DNA from: Streptomyces misionensis
GTDB lineage: Bacteria; Actinomycetota; Actinomycetes; Streptomycetales; Streptomycetaceae
Reading direction: 5' to 3'
Length of the DNA: 64,000 nt
NCBI RefSeq assembly: GCF_900104815.1
Contig: NZ_FNTD01000004.1
Coordinates: 4,046,501 to 4,110,500 of the forward strand
Of the stretch, positions 52,703 through 62,725 are shown in pieces. A model generated the notes under the pieces. It made no database searches and was not told the DNA's origin. It saw only the letters and a list, made by a program, of their open reading frames with translations. The position numbers and the translations under genes are program-made. Positions within the stretch are counted from its first letter, which is position 1; each line of letters starts with the position of its first letter.

Positions 52703-55700
52703 AGTCGATCCGCGTCTGCTGCGATACGCCCGCGCCACCCGCTTCTTCCTCGTGGCGGTCGTCGGCCTGGGGGCCGTCGGTGCCGGGCTGGTCATCGCCC
52801 AGGCGATGCTCATCGCCGAGGTGGTCGTCGGTGCCTTCCAGCACGGGCGGTCCCTGACCGAACTGCGCACTCCCCTCCTGCTGTTGGCGGCGGTGGCCGT
52901 GGGCCGGGCCCTGGTCGCCTGGCTCACCGAGCGGGCCGCCCATCGGGCGAGCGCGGCCGTGAAGTCCGAGCTGCGCGGCCGGCTGCTGGACCGGGCGGCG
53001 GCGCTGGGCCCCGGGTGGCTCGGCGGTCAGCGCACCGGCTCGCTGGTCACGCTGGCCACGCGCGGGGTGGACGCCCTCGACGACTACTTCTCGCGCTATC
53101 TGCCGCAGTTGGGGCTCGCGGTGGTCGTGCCGGTGGCGGTGCTGGCGCGGATCGTCACCGAGGACTGGGTGTCGGCGGCGATCATCGTCATCACCCTGCC
53201 GCTCATCCCGCTGTTCATGATGCTGATCGGCTGGGCCACCCAGTCCCGGACGGACCGGCAGTGGCGGCTGCTGTCCCGGCTGTCGGGCCACTTCCTGGAC
53301 GTGGTCGCGGGCCTGCCCACGCTCAAGGTGTTCGGCCGGGCCAAGGCACAGGCCGAGTCCATCCGCCGGATCACCGGTGAGTACCGGCAGGCCACGATGC
53401 GGACCCTGCGGATCGCCTTCCTCTCCTCCTTCGCGCTGGAACTGCTGGCCACGCTGTCCGTCGCGCTGGTCGCCGTGACGATCGGCATGCGGCTGGTCCA
53501 CGGCGACATGGATCTGTACATCGGGCTGGTGATCCTGGTGCTGGCGCCGGAGGCGTACCTGCCGCTGCGCCAGGTGGGGGCGCAGTACCACGCGGCCGCG
53601 GAGGGGCTGGCCGCCGCGGAGGAGATCTTCGCGGTGCTGGAGACGCCGGTGCCGGCGTCCGGGAGCGGCGCGGTGCCCTCGGGGGCGGTGGCCTTCGAGG
53701 GGGTCACGGTCCGCTACCCCGGGCGGTCCACGGACGCCGTGAGCGATGTGTCGTTCACCGTCGAGCCCGGGGAGACCGTGGCGCTCGTCGGACCGAGCGG
53801 GGTGGGCAAGTCGACGCTGCTGCATGTGCTGCTGGGCTTCGTGCGCCCCGCGCGTGGGCGGGTGCGGATCGGGGGCGTCGATCTCGCCGAACTGGATCTG
53901 GAGGAGTGGCGCTCGCGGATCGCGTGGGTGCCGCAGCGACCGCATCTGTACGCCGGGACGATCGCGGAGAACGTACGGCTGGCGCGGCCCGACGCGGACG
54001 ACGACGCCGTGCGGCGGGCGCTGCGGGACGCGGGGGCGCTGGACTTCGTGGACGCGCTGCCGGACGGTGCGGGCACCGTGCTCGGGGAGGACGGGGCCGG
54101 GCTGTCCGCGGGGCAGCGGCAGCGGCTGGCGCTCGCGCGGGCGTTCCTCGCCGACCGGCCCCTGCTGGTGCTGGACGAACCGACGGCCGCACTGGACGGG
54201 GTGACGGAGGCGGAGGTCGTCTCGGCGGTGCGACGGCTCGCGGCGGGCCGCACGGTGCTGGTGGTCGTGCATCGCCCCGCGCTGCTGGATGTGGCCGACC
54301 GGGTGGTGCGGCTCGAATCCGCCGAACCGGTGGGCGCCCTGGGGGAGCCGGTCCCGGCCGACGGGCCGCGCCCCCTGGAGGCACGGACGTCCGCCACCCG
54401 GAATCCCGGGCCGCAGGACGAGCCCGCCGAGTCGGCACCCGCGCCGTCCGGGGAGCCGGGACGGGCGCGGAGCGCGCTCGCCCGGGTCCGGGGGCTCGGC
54501 GCGGCCTGGCGGGGGAGGCTGGGACTGGCCTGGGTGCTGGGCAGCCTCGCGCTCGGCAGTGCCGTCGGGCTGATGGCGACCTCGGGTTGGCTGATCTCGC
54601 GGGCCGCGCAGCAGCCGCCGGTGCTGTATCTGATGGTCGCGGTCACGGCGACACGGGCGTTCGGGATCGGGCGGGCCGTGTTCCGCTACGCCGAGCGGCT
54701 GGTCTCGCACGACGCCGTGCTGCGGATGCTGGCCGACACCCGGGTCGCCGTCTACCGGCGCCTCGAACGGCTGGCTCCCGCGGGGCTGAGGAGCGCCCGC
54801 CGCGGTGATCTGCTCACCCGGCTGGTCGCGGACGTGGACGCGCTCCAAGACTACTGGCTGCGCTGGCTGCTGCCCGCCTCGGTCGCCCTGCTCGTCTCCA
54901 CCGCGACCGTCGGCTTCACCGCCTGGCTGCTGCCCGAGGCGGGCGCCGCCCTCGCGGCGGGCCTGCTCGCGGCGGGGGTCGGCGTGCCCCTGGTGACCGC
55001 GACCGTGGCCCGGCGCACCGAGCGACGGCTGGCGCCGGCCCGCGGCGAACTGGCGACCCGCGTCACCGATCTGCTGACCGGCACCGCCGAGCTGACCGTG
55101 GCCGGCGCGCTGCCGGACCGTGCCGGCGCGGCCCGGCGGGCGGACGGCACCCTCACCCGGATCGCCTCGCGCGCCGCCGCCGTCACCGCGCTCGGCGACG
55201 GACTCACCGCGCTGATCTCGGGCCTGACCGTCACGGCCACGGCGCTGCTCGGCGTGCAGGCGGTGGCCGCGGGACGGCTCGGCGGGGTGGCGCTGGCCGT
55301 GGTGGTCCTCACCCCGCTGGCCGCCTTCGAGGCCGTGCTCGGGCTGCCGCTCGCCGTCCGTTACCGGCAGCGGGTGCGGCGCAGCGCGGAACGGGTCCAC
55401 GAGGTGCTGGACGCACCCGAGCCGGTGCGCGAGCCCGAGCGGCCCCGGCAGGCGCCCGTGACACCGTTCCCGGTGGTCCTCAAGGGACTGACCGCACGGT
55501 ACGAGGAGCGGGGCCGGGAGGCGCTGGCCGGGCTCGACCTGACCCTGGCGGAGGGCCGCCGGATCGCCGTGGTGGGGGCCTCCGGCTCCGGCAAGACCAC
55601 CCTGGCGCAGGTGCTGCTGCGGTTCCTCGACCCGCGGTCGGGGACGTACACCCTCGCCGGGGTGAACGCCCGCGAGCTGGACGGCGACGACGTCCGGCGG

Positions 55701-56216
55701 CTGGTCGGACTGTGCGCGCAGGACGCGCATCTCTTCGACAGCTCGGTGCGCGAGAACCTGCTGCTGGCCCGGAAGGACGCCACGGAGGGCGAGCTGCGCG
55801 GGGCCCTGGCCCGGGCGCGGCTGCTGGACTGGGTGGACGGGCTGCCCGACGGCCTGGACACGCTGGTCGGCGAACACGGGGCGCGGCTGTCCGGCGGCCA
55901 GCGGCAGCGCCTGGCACTGGCCCGTGCGCTCCTCGCCGACTTCCCGGTGCTGGTGCTCGACGAGCCCGCCGAGCACCTGGACCTGCCGACGGCCGACGCC
56001 CTCACCGCCGACCTGCTGGCCGCCACCGAGGGCCGTACGACGCTGCTGATCACCCACCGGCTCGCCGGGCTGGACGAGGTCGACGAGGTGATCGTGCTCG
56101 ACGCCGGCCGCGTGGTGCAGCGGGGCACCTACGCGGAGCTGGCCGCGGTGGACGGACCGCTGCGGGAGATGGTGCGCCGGGAGGCGCAGACGGAGTCGCT
56201 GGTCGCGGCCCGGTGA
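52695..56216 (+). CDS. cydCD: Fused CydCD ABC exporter for cytochrome bd assembly
   Basis: 1173 residues: two complete ABC-exporter halves in one chain. Half 1 has a membrane domain (about 1-310), Walker A GPSGVGKST (366-374) and signature LSAGQRQRLALAR. A Pro/Glu-rich linker of about 60 residues follows, then half 2 with Walker A GASGSGKTT (about 962-970), signature LSGGQRQRLALAR and Walker B VLVLDEPAEHLDLP. The fused form is usual in Streptomyces and replaces separate cydD and cydC; it exports thiols (Cys/GSH-type reductants) needed for haem insertion. The start codon lies within a parS site. Confidence 0.96.
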   Translation: MKPVDPRLLRYARATRFFLVAVVGLGAVGAGLVIAQAMLIAEVVVGAFQHGRSLTELRTPLLLLAAVAVGRALVAWLTERAAHRASAAVKSELRGRLLDRAAALGPGWLGGQRTGSLVTLATRGVDALDDYFSRYLPQLGLAVVVPVAVLARIVTEDWVSAAIIVITLPLIPLFMMLIGWATQSRTDRQWRLLSRLSGHFLDVVAGLPTLKVFGRAKAQAESIRRITGEYRQATMRTLRIAFLSSFALELLATLSVALVAVTIGMRLVHGDMDLYIGLVILVLAPEAYLPLRQVGAQYHAAAEGLAAAEEIFAVLETPVPASGSGAVPSGAVAFEGVTVRYPGRSTDAVSDVSFTVEPGETVALVGPSGVGKSTLLHVLLGFVRPARGRVRIGGVDLAELDLEEWRSRIAWVPQRPHLYAGTIAENVRLARPDADDDAVRRALRDAGALDFVDALPDGAGTVLGEDGAGLSAGQRQRLALARAFLADRPLLVLDEPTAALDGVTEAEVVSAVRRLAAGRTVLVVVHRPALLDVADRVVRLESAEPVGALGEPVPADGPRPLEARTSATRNPGPQDEPAESAPAPSGEPGRARSALARVRGLGAAWRGRLGLAWVLGSLALGSAVGLMATSGWLISRAAQQPPVLYLMVAVTATRAFGIGRAVFRYAERLVSHDAVLRMLADTRVAVYRRLERLAPAGLRSARRGDLLTRLVADVDALQDYWLRWLLPASVALLVSTATVGFTAWLLPEAGAALAAGLLAAGVGVPLVTATVARRTERRLAPARGELATRVTDLLTGTAELTVAGALPDRAGAARRADGTLTRIASRAAAVTALGDGLTALISGLTVTATALLGVQAVAAGRLGGVALAVVVLTPLAAFEAVLGLPLAVRYRQRVRRSAERVHEVLDAPEPVREPERPRQAPVTPFPVVLKGLTARYEERGREALAGLDLTLAEGRRIAVVGASGSGKTTLAQVLLRFLDPRSGTYTLAGVNARELDGDDVRRLVGLCAQDAHLFDSSVRENLLLARKDATEGELRGALARARLLDWVDGLPDGLDTLVGEHGARLSGGQRQRLALARALLADFPVLVLDEPAEHLDLPTADALTADLLAATEGRTTLLITHRLAGLDEVDEVIVLDAGRVVQRGTYAELAAVDGPLREMVRREAQTESLVAAR

Positions 56217-56257
56217 AGCCCCCCGGGGTTCGGCCGGGCCGCCATCGCACGGCTCGG

Positions 56258-57127
56258 CTAGGTGTGCCGGGCGAGCAACTGCTCGATCACGATCGCCACG
56301 CCGTCCTCGGTGTTGGCGGGCGCCCGGCCGGTCGCGGCGGCGATGGCGTCGGGGTGGGCGTTGCCCATGGCGTACGACTGGCCGGCCCAGGTCAGCATCT
56401 CGATGTCGTTGGGCATGTCCCCGAAGGCGACGACCTCCTCGTGGGAGATGCCGCGTTCCGCGCAGCACAGGGCGAGCGTGCTGGCCTTGGAGACGCCGGG
56501 GCCGCTCAGCTCCAGCAGGGCGCTGGGGCTGGACCGGGTGACGGTGGCGCGCTCGCCGACGGTCAGCCGGGCCAGGGTGAGGAACGCGTCGGGGTCGAGC
56601 GAGGCGTGGTGGGCGAGGATCTTGAGCACGGGCTGGTCGGCGGTCGGGCCGTCGGCCGCGAGCAGTTCCTCGGCGGGCAGCAGGTTGTCCGGCTTCTCGA
56701 CGAACAGCTTGGGGTAGTCCGGCTCCTGGTGGAAGCCGTAGGTCTGCTCGACCGCGAACTTGGTGCCGGGCGCGGCCTCGCGCAGCAGGCGTACCGCGTC
56801 CAGGGCGTTGTCCCGCGCCAGCTCGCGCACCTTGACGAAGCGGTGGGCGCCGGGGCCGCCGTGCAGATCGACCACGGCGGCGCCGTTGCCGCAGATGGCC
56901 AGGCCGTGCCCGTGGACGTGGTCGCTGACGACGTCCATCCAGCGGGCCGGGCGGCCGGTGACGAAGAAGACCTCGATGCCCGCCTCCTCGGCGGCGGCCA
57001 GGGCGGCGACGGTGCGCGGGGAGACCGACTTGTCGTCGTGCAGCAGGGTGCCGTCGAGGTCGGTGGCGATCAGCCGCGGGCGGATCGCGGCGGCGGGGGT
57101 CCCGGGTTGCCTGGTCGCTGAGGTCAT
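56258..57127 (-). CDS. HAD hydrolase (Cof-type phosphatase)
   Basis: 289 residues from the ATG at 57125-57127 (the frame is open upstream without signals). HAD motif I is DLDGTLL (nucleophile D23, D25), motif II is FFVTGRP, and the C-terminal motifs are [12 protein letters not shown] and [13 protein letters not shown], all typical of Cof-type IIB sugar-phosphatases. The cap domain is about residues 90-180. It is convergent with cydCD. The substrate is unknown; family members act on phosphosugars. Confidence 0.9.
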   Translation of the reverse strand: MTSATRQPGTPAAAIRPRLIATDLDGTLLHDDKSVSPRTVAALAAAEEAGIEVFFVTGRPARWMDVVSDHVHGHGLAICGNGAAVVDLHGGPGAHRFVKVRELARDNALDAVRLLREAAPGTKFAVEQTYGFHQEPDYPKLFVEKPDNLLPAEELLAADGPTADQPVLKILAHHASLDPDAFLTLARLTVGERATVTRSSPSALLELSGPGVSKASTLALCCAERGISHEEVVAFGDMPNDIEMLTWAGQSYAMGNAHPDAIAAATGRAPANTEDGVAIVIEQLLARHT

Positions 57128-57236
57128 CCGGTCATTCTCGCGCATATGCCCGCACGGGCGTGCGGAACTGTGCACAGATGAGACGCAGATGACGCTCTGG
57201 GCGTCCCTGGGACCCCACGAGGTGTCTCCGGTCACA

Positions 57237-58139
57237 TCAGTCCAGCTGGGCGAGGGCCTCCATGGCGATCCGCTCGAAGACCTTCTGGTCGGCGGCGAAG
57301 TCGGAGTCGGGGATGGGCCAGTGGACGACGATCTCGGTGAAGCCCAGCTCCCGGTGCCGGCCGGCGAAGTCAACGAACGCGTCCAGCGAGCTCAGCGGGC
57401 GGCCGCGGTCCGGGGTGAAGCCGGTGAGCAGGACCTTGTCCAGGCCGGTGACGTCCCGGCCGGCCTCCGCGCAGGCGTCGGCCAGCTTGGCGAGCTGGCC
57501 GCGCAGGGCCTCGACGGACTGCTCCGGGGTGCCGGACTCGTACAGCTTCGGATCGCCGGTGGTCACCCAGGCCTGGCCGTGGCGCGCGGCGAGCCGCAGC
57601 CCGCGCGGGCCGGTGGCGGCCACCGCGAACGGCAGCCGGGGGCGCTGCACGCAGCCCGGGATGTTGCGCGCCTCGTGCGCCGAGTAGAAGCGGCCCTCGT
57701 GCGACACCGCGTCCTCGGTGAGCAGCCGGTCGAGCAGCGGCACGAACTCGGCGAGCCGGTCGGCGCGCTCGCGCGGGGTCCAGGGTTCCTGGCCGAGGGC
57801 GGTGGCGTCGAAGCCGGTGCCGCCCGCGCCGATGCCGAGGGTCACGCGGCCGCCGGAGATGTCGTCCAGGGAGATCAGTTCCTTGGCGAGGGTGACCGGG
57901 TGCCGGAAGTTCGGGGAGGTGACCAGCGTGCCGAGGCGCAGTCGCTCGGTGGCGGCCGCGGCGGCGGTCAGGGTGGGGACGGCGCCGAACCAGGGGCCGT
58001 CGCGGAAGCTGCGCCAGGAGAGGTGGTCGTAGGTGTACGCGGTGTGGAAGCCCAGCTGCTCGGCGCGCACCCAGGCCGCGCGGCCGCCCTCGTGCCAGCG
58101 GCGGTACGGCAGGATCACGGTGCTCAGACGCAGACTCAT
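57237..58139 (-). CDS. LLM-class F420-dependent oxidoreductase
   Basis: 300 residues in the luciferase-like TIM-barrel family: [78 protein letters not shown] and the C-terminal [20 protein letters not shown]. In actinomycetes these usually use the deazaflavin F420 rather than FMN, but the coenzyme is not proven. The substrate is unknown. Leftward, 42 bp downstream of kptA, so possibly in its transcript. Confidence 0.88.
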   Translation of the reverse strand: MSLRLSTVILPYRRWHEGGRAAWVRAEQLGFHTAYTYDHLSWRSFRDGPWFGAVPTLTAAAAATERLRLGTLVTSPNFRHPVTLAKELISLDDISGGRVTLGIGAGGTGFDATALGQEPWTPRERADRLAEFVPLLDRLLTEDAVSHEGRFYSAHEARNIPGCVQRPRLPFAVAATGPRGLRLAARHGQAWVTTGDPKLYESGTPEQSVEALRGQLAKLADACAEAGRDVTGLDKVLLTGFTPDRGRPLSSLDAFVDFAGRHRELGFTEIVVHWPIPDSDFAADQKVFERIAMEALAQLD

Positions 58140-58181
58140 GCGTTCGAGGGTAAGCGGTGGGGCGGTGTGGTGCGGGGCGGG

Positions 58182-58730
58182 TCAGTGGGGGCCCGGGAAG
58201 CGCAGGTGGCGCGGGGGGACGGCGGCGGTCAGCCAGACACCGTTGGCGCTGCGGTGGAAGACGTGGCCGTCCCGGTGCATGGCGGCGGCGTCCACGGTGA
58301 GGACGACGGGGCGGCCGCGGCGGGCGCCGACCCGGGTGGCGGTGGCGCGGTCGGCGGACAGGTGGACGGCGTGCCGGCCCATGGGCTTCAGTCCCTCCGC
58401 CCTGATCGCCGGCAGGGCGCCGGGGACGGTGCCGTGGTAGAGGTACGGCGGCGGGGTGGCCGGGGGCAGGCCGAGGTCCACGGGGACGCTGTGGCCCTGG
58501 GCGGCGCGGATCCTGGTGCCGTCGATCGTGAAGCGCCGTTTGTCGTTGGCCTCGACCACGTGGGCCAGTTCTTCGCGGGTGACGGGGAAGCCGTGGCGGG
58601 CCGCCGCGGTGATCAGCTCGTCGATGTCGGCCCAGCCGGCGGCATCGAGGGTGAGGCCGATCCGGTCGGGCTGGTGACGGAGGTGTCTGGAGAGGTATTT
58701 GGACACCCTGATGGTGCGTTGTTCGTCCAT
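58182..58730 (-). CDS. kptA: RNA 2'-phosphotransferase KptA/Tpt1
   Basis: 182 residues from the ATG at 58728-58730. Conserved motifs are [14 protein letters not shown] near the N-terminus, [30 protein letters not shown] and an [11 protein letters not shown] segment, which match the Arg/His/Arg/Arg NAD-binding set of the family. It transfers a 2'-phosphate from RNA to NAD, giving ADP-ribose 1'',2''-cyclic phosphate. The bacterial role is unclear, since bacteria lack the tRNA-splicing pathway that produces the substrate in yeast. A DnaA-box cluster is directly upstream. Confidence 0.9.
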   Translation of the reverse strand: MDEQRTIRVSKYLSRHLRHQPDRIGLTLDAAGWADIDELITAAARHGFPVTREELAHVVEANDKRRFTIDGTRIRAAQGHSVPVDLGLPPATPPPYLYHGTVPGALPAIRAEGLKPMGRHAVHLSADRATATRVGARRGRPVVLTVDAAAMHRDGHVFHRSANGVWLTAAVPPRHLRFPGPH

Positions 58731-58786
58731 GTCCCCAGGATGTGGGGGAGACACGGATCACGCAGGTTGTTTTCCGCGGAGAGGTT

Positions 58787-58840
58787 TGGTCCACAGACAA
58801 CCGGGGTTATCCACAGGGGAATTGACGAAACTGTGGACAA
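58787..58840. promoter_or_regulatory. Second DnaA-box cluster, kptA upstream region
   Basis: Three 9-mers in 54 bp: 58787-58795 TGGTCCACA (8/9), 58807-58815 TTATCCACA (8/9, the E. coli box) and 58832-58840 whose complement is TTGTCCACA (9/9, the Streptomyces consensus). Between kptA and the next gene. Binding is inferred. Confidence 0.6.
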
Positions 58841-58906
58841 CTGGCCCGGGGATGAGGGTGGTTGTGGGGAGCCCGCTCCACGGCGCGCTCCCCGCGACCA
58901 CCCGTC

Positions 58907-60667
58907 TCACACCTTCGGCTCCACCCGCGCCAGCCGTCGCAGCGCCCCCGGCAGCACCCGCGACAAGGCGTGCGCCACCCGTGACTCCGGGGTCACCGGC
59001 ACCAGCGGCTTGTTGTCCGCGATCGCGTCCAGGACGGCGGAGGCCACCTTCTCCGGCGGGTAGTTGCGCAGGCCGTACAGGCGGGCCGAGTTCTTCCGGC
59101 GGCGGGCCTCCTCCTCCGCGTCGACACCGGCGAAGCGGGCCGTGGAGGTGATGCCGGTGTTGACGATGCCGGGGCAGATCGCCGTCACGCCGATGGACCG
59201 CGAGGCGAGTTCCGCGCGCAGGCACTCCGACAGCATCAGGACCGCCGCCTTGGAGGTGCTGTAGGCGGGCAGGATCCGGGACGGCTGGTAGGCGGCCGCC
59301 GACGCGATGTTGACGATGTGGCCGCCCTGTCCGCGCTCGGCCATCCGCGCCCCGAAGAGCCGGCAGCCGTGGATCACGCCCCACAGGTTGACGTCGAGGA
59401 CGGTGCGCCAGTCCTCGGTCGTCGTGTCGAAGAAGGAGCCGGACAGACCGATGCCGGCGTTGTTGACCAGCACGTCCAGCACGCCGTACGCACGGTGCAC
59501 CCGCTCGGCGAGCTTCTCCATGGCCTGCTCGTCGGAGACGTCCGCCGTCTCCGCCCAGGCCTCGGGCGCGCCGATCAGCCGGGCCAGTTCGGCGGTGCGG
59601 GCCGCGGCCTCCGCGTCCCGGTCGACGGCGATCAGCCGCGCGCCCGCCTCCGCGAACGCGAACGCCGTCGCCCGCCCGATCCCGCCGCCCGCGCCGGTGA
59701 TCAGCACCAGCTGCCCGGCGAACCGGGCGGCGTGCGCGCCGGTGGCGGTCACCGGCGCGGGGCGGCCGCCCTCGACGGACATCACGAACTCCTCGATCCA
59801 CGCGGTCAGCTGGTCGGGCCGGGTGCGCGGGACCCAGTGCTTCGCCGCGATCGTGCGCCGGGTCAGCCGGGGCACCCACCGCTCCAGGTCGTCGTAGAGC
59901 CGCGCGGAGAGGAACGCGTCACCCTCGGGGACGATCAGCTGCACCGGCGCGTGCGCGTGGGCGTCCGGCCGGGGCCGGCGCAGCCGGGCGCGCACGTTGT
60001 CCCGGTACAGCCAGGCGCCGTGGGCCGCGTCGGAGGACAGGGAGGGGGTCGGGTAGTCGCCGCCGGAGACCTGTTCGGTCTTCTCCAGGATCCGCGGCCA
60101 GCGCTTGCCGAGCGGGCCGCGCCAGGCCAGCTCCGGCAGGGCCGGGGTGTGCAGCATGCCCACGTACCAGGACTTGGCGCCCTGCCCGAGGAGCTGGCCC
60201 ACGCGGCGGGGCGTCGGGCGCCTGAGGCGGTCGTTGATCCAGTGCCCGAAGTGGTCCAGGGACGGCCCGGAGACGGAGGTGAAGGAGGCGATGCGGCCCT
60301 CGGTGCGGGCGACCGTGACGAACTCCCAGGACTGCACCGAGCCCCAGTCGTGGCCGACCAGGTGCACCGGTCGGTCCGGGCTGACCTCGTCCACGACGGC
60401 CAGGAAGTCGTCGGTGAGCTTGGCGAGGGTGAAGCCGCCGCGCAGCGGCTTCGGCGCCGTGGAGCGGCCGTGGCCCCGGACGTCGTAGAGGACCACGTGG
60501 AAGCGGTCCGCGAGGCGCGGGGCGATCTCGGACCACACCTCCTTGTTGTCCGGGTAGCCGTGCACCAGGACCACCGTCGGCTGCCGCGGGTCGCCGAGTT
60601 CGGCCACGCTGAGCTGGATCCCGCCGGTCCGTACCGTGCGCTCGCGCGCGTCCTTCAGGGTCGTCAC
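58907..60667 (-). CDS. Fused alpha/beta-hydrolase and short-chain dehydrogenase (SDR)
   Basis: 586 residues. Domain 1 (about 1-310) is an alpha/beta hydrolase with [14 protein letters not shown], the nucleophile motif GHDWGS (D107, epoxide-hydrolase-like) and a C-terminal His near 275. Domain 2 (about 318-586) is an [13 protein letters not shown]ossmann motif, NNAG, and the catalytic Y-S-T-S-K near 466. The pair resembles the widely distributed hydrolase-SDR fusion (Rv2214c, EphD-like) whose substrate is debated. The GTG start at 60665-60667 overlaps the upstream M24 gene stop (GTGA, 60664-60667), giving translational coupling. Confidence 0.9.
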   Translation of the reverse strand: MTTLKDARERTVRTGGIQLSVAELGDPRQPTVVLVHGYPDNKEVWSEIAPRLADRFHVVLYDVRGHGRSTAPKPLRGGFTLAKLTDDFLAVVDEVSPDRPVHLVGHDWGSVQSWEFVTVARTEGRIASFTSVSGPSLDHFGHWINDRLRRPTPRRVGQLLGQGAKSWYVGMLHTPALPELAWRGPLGKRWPRILEKTEQVSGGDYPTPSLSSDAAHGAWLYRDNVRARLRRPRPDAHAHAPVQLIVPEGDAFLSARLYDDLERWVPRLTRRTIAAKHWVPRTRPDQLTAWIEEFVMSVEGGRPAPVTATGAHAARFAGQLVLITGAGGGIGRATAFAFAEAGARLIAVDRDAEAAARTAELARLIGAPEAWAETADVSDEQAMEKLAERVHRAYGVLDVLVNNAGIGLSGSFFDTTTEDWRTVLDVNLWGVIHGCRLFGARMAERGQGGHIVNIASAAAYQPSRILPAYSTSKAAVLMLSECLRAELASRSIGVTAICPGIVNTGITSTARFAGVDAEEEARRRKNSARLYGLRNYPPEKVASAVLDAIADNKPLVPVTPESRVAHALSRVLPGALRRLARVEPKV

Positions 60668-61506
60668 TTCTCCTCCGCCCAGCGCCGCACGTGCGGCAGA
60701 TCGTCGTCCAGCCAGAAGGCGCTCTCCTCGGGGTCCTTCGAGTCGGTGACCACGAGGATCTCCTCGAACTTCGCGCCGGTGCCCCGGAAACCGAGGTGGG
60801 GTTCGACCGCCCACAGGCCCGGCCGCGGCGGGTGGTCCGAGAAGCGGTACGGCGACCACAGGGGCGACCAGCCCTCGCGGTGGCCGTGCAGCGCGTCCGA
60901 GAACAGGCCCTTCAGGGACTGCGTGCCGAAGCCGAACAGCTGGGGCGCCCAGCGACGCTCCTTCACCCGGTCCACCTTGTGGGCGATCACCCCGAAGGGG
61001 TAGGCGCGGTGCCGGTTGGCGTAGCCCTGGCGGACCATCAGCCGGTCCACGTCCTCGTAGATCTCGCGCAGGGAGCGCCGCTCGCGCACCTCGCCCAGGA
61101 TCAGCTCCCGGTGCGCCTCCAGATCGGCCAGCAGCCGGTCCTGCACCGGGTTCGCTCCCAGGGAGCCCGCGTAGCCGATGTCCGCCGTGTATCCCTCGTG
61201 GACCGGGGCCATGTCCAGGATGAACGGCATCCCGGGCGCCAGCTCGCGGTCGGTGGGGAAGAACTGGAGCGGGACGCGGAAATCCACGAACGCCGTACGG
61301 TCCCCGAACCAGGCGAACGGCAGGTGGAACCAGTCCCGCACCCCGCGCTCGCGCAGCCATTCCCGCTGCATCCGCGCCGCCTCGCGCTCGGTCACCCCTG
61401 GCTCCAGCCGGGCCGCGACCGCCTCCGCGCACTCGTAGGCGAGGCGCTGCACCCGCCTGAATCCCCGCAGCTCCACGGGGAGTTCGCTGCTCACTGCCGT
61501 CGTCAT
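60664..61506 (-). CDS. M24-family metallopeptidase-like protein
   Basis: 280 residues from the ATG at 61504-61506. Pita-bread-fold sequence with FVDFRVPLQFFPTDRELAPGMPFILDMAPVHEGYTADIGYAG (two Asp metal ligands) and VEPHLGFRGTGAKFEEILVVT near the C-terminus, including the Glu metal ligands. It belongs to the M24 aminopeptidase/creatinase family but the substrate cannot be named; several members are non-peptidase hydrolases. Its stop overlaps the start of the hydrolase-SDR fusion, so the two products may act in one pathway. Confidence 0.85.
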   Translation of the reverse strand: MTTAVSSELPVELRGFRRVQRLAYECAEAVAARLEPGVTEREAARMQREWLRERGVRDWFHLPFAWFGDRTAFVDFRVPLQFFPTDRELAPGMPFILDMAPVHEGYTADIGYAGSLGANPVQDRLLADLEAHRELILGEVRERRSLREIYEDVDRLMVRQGYANRHRAYPFGVIAHKVDRVKERRWAPQLFGFGTQSLKGLFSDALHGHREGWSPLWSPYRFSDHPPRPGLWAVEPHLGFRGTGAKFEEILVVTDSKDPEESAFWLDDDLPHVRRWAEEK

Positions 61507-61747
61507 GCCGCCTCGTCCCGTTGTCCGGCCGACTCGCCTGTCGGCTGCGGTACGCGTCCGTAACTTGACGTACGTGAATCTCGCAGTTGTTAGAGGTGGC
61601 GTCAATAGGCGGGAGTGCGGGCCCCGGAGGGACTCCGGACGGCCCTGAGGCAGGGCGCCCCCTAGGGATGCGTAATACCTGGGGCTGACCCCAAGACGGC
61701 TCTGTGGTCTGACGACCGGCGTGGCCGGGATCACTAACGTCGGGTGG

Positions 61748-62725
61748 GTGACTGTGATCGCGACCGAAAGCCTGAGCAAGCGGTTCCCCCGGGTGACCGC
61801 GCTCGACCGGCTGTCCGTGGACATCGGGGCCGGTGTGACCGGACTCGTCGGGGCCAACGGCGCCGGCAAGTCCACCCTGATCAAGATCCTGCTGGGGCTG
61901 TCCCCCGCCACCGAGGGCAGCGCCCGGGTGCTCGGACTGGACATCGCCACCGAGGGCGCCGCCATCCGCGAGCGCGTCGGCTACATGCCCGAGCACGACT
62001 GCCTGCCGCCGGACGTCTCGGCCACCGAGTTCGTCGTGCACATGGCGCGGATGTCGGGGCTGCCGCCCACCGCCGCGCGCGAGCGCACCGCGGACATCCT
62101 GCGCCACGTCGGCCTCTACGAGGAGCGCTACCGCCCCATCGGCGGTTACTCCACCGGCATGAAGCAGCGTGTGAAGCTCGCGCAGGCCCTGGTGCACGAC
62201 CCCAAGCTGGTCTTCCTGGACGAGCCGACCAACGGCCTCGACCCGGTCGGCCGGGACGAGATGCTCGGCCTGATCCGCCGGGTCCACTCCGACTTCGGCA
62301 TCTCCGTCCTGGTCACCTCGCACCTGCTGGGCGAGCTGGAGCGGACCTGCGAGCACGTGGTCGTCATCGACGGCGGCAAACTGCTGCGCTCCAGCTCCAC
62401 CACCGACTTCACCCAGACCACGACCACTCTCGCGATCGAGGTCACCGACAGCGACGCCCACCCCGACGGCACCCGGGCGGTGCGCGAGGCGCTGGCCGCG
62501 CGCGGGGTGGAGGTCGCCCACGAGGGCGCGGGCCTGCCCGGCGCGGGCCACATCCTGCTGCTCACCGCGGCCGGCGAGCAGACGTACGACCTGGTGCGCG
62601 ACGTGGTCGCCGACCTCGGGCTCGGACTGATCCGGATGGAGCAGCGCCGGCACCACATCGCCGAGGTGTTCACGGCCGGCGGCGCCGACGAGCAGCGGAA
62701 GGAGGCCGTCGGTCATGGCGGTTGA
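61748..62725 (+). CDS. ABC transporter ATP-binding protein
   Basis: 325 residues from the GTG at 61748 (weak ribosome-binding site; a GTG at 61721 is an alternative). Walker A GANGAGKST is at about 35-43, signature YSTGMKQRVKLAQAL, Walker B LVFLDEP, H-loop SHLL. The C-terminal 90 residues form an accessory domain typical of ABC-2-type exporters. It is first gene of an operon with a permease (overlap) and a second ATPase. Two ATPases with one permease suggest either heterodimeric ATPases or a second permease beyond the window. The cargo is unknown. Confidence 0.92.
   Translation: MTVIATESLSKRFPRVTALDRLSVDIGAGVTGLVGANGAGKSTLIKILLGLSPATEGSARVLGLDIATEGAAIRERVGYMPEHDCLPPDVSATEFVVHMARMSGLPPTAARERTADILRHVGLYEERYRPIGGYSTGMKQRVKLAQALVHDPKLVFLDEPTNGLDPVGRDEMLGLIRRVHSDFGISVLVTSHLLGELERTCEHVVVIDGGKLLRSSSTTDFTQTTTTLAIEVTDSDAHPDGTRAVREALAARGVEVAHEGAGLPGAGHILLLTAAGEQTYDLVRDVVADLGLGLIRMEQRRHHIAEVFTAGGADEQRKEAVGHGG

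Noticed and set aside
61566..61583. TGACGTACGTGA-type near-palindrome upstream of the M24 gene
   Set aside because: Only an ACGTACGT core is symmetrical; such short palindromes are common at this GC content and nothing ties it to a regulator.
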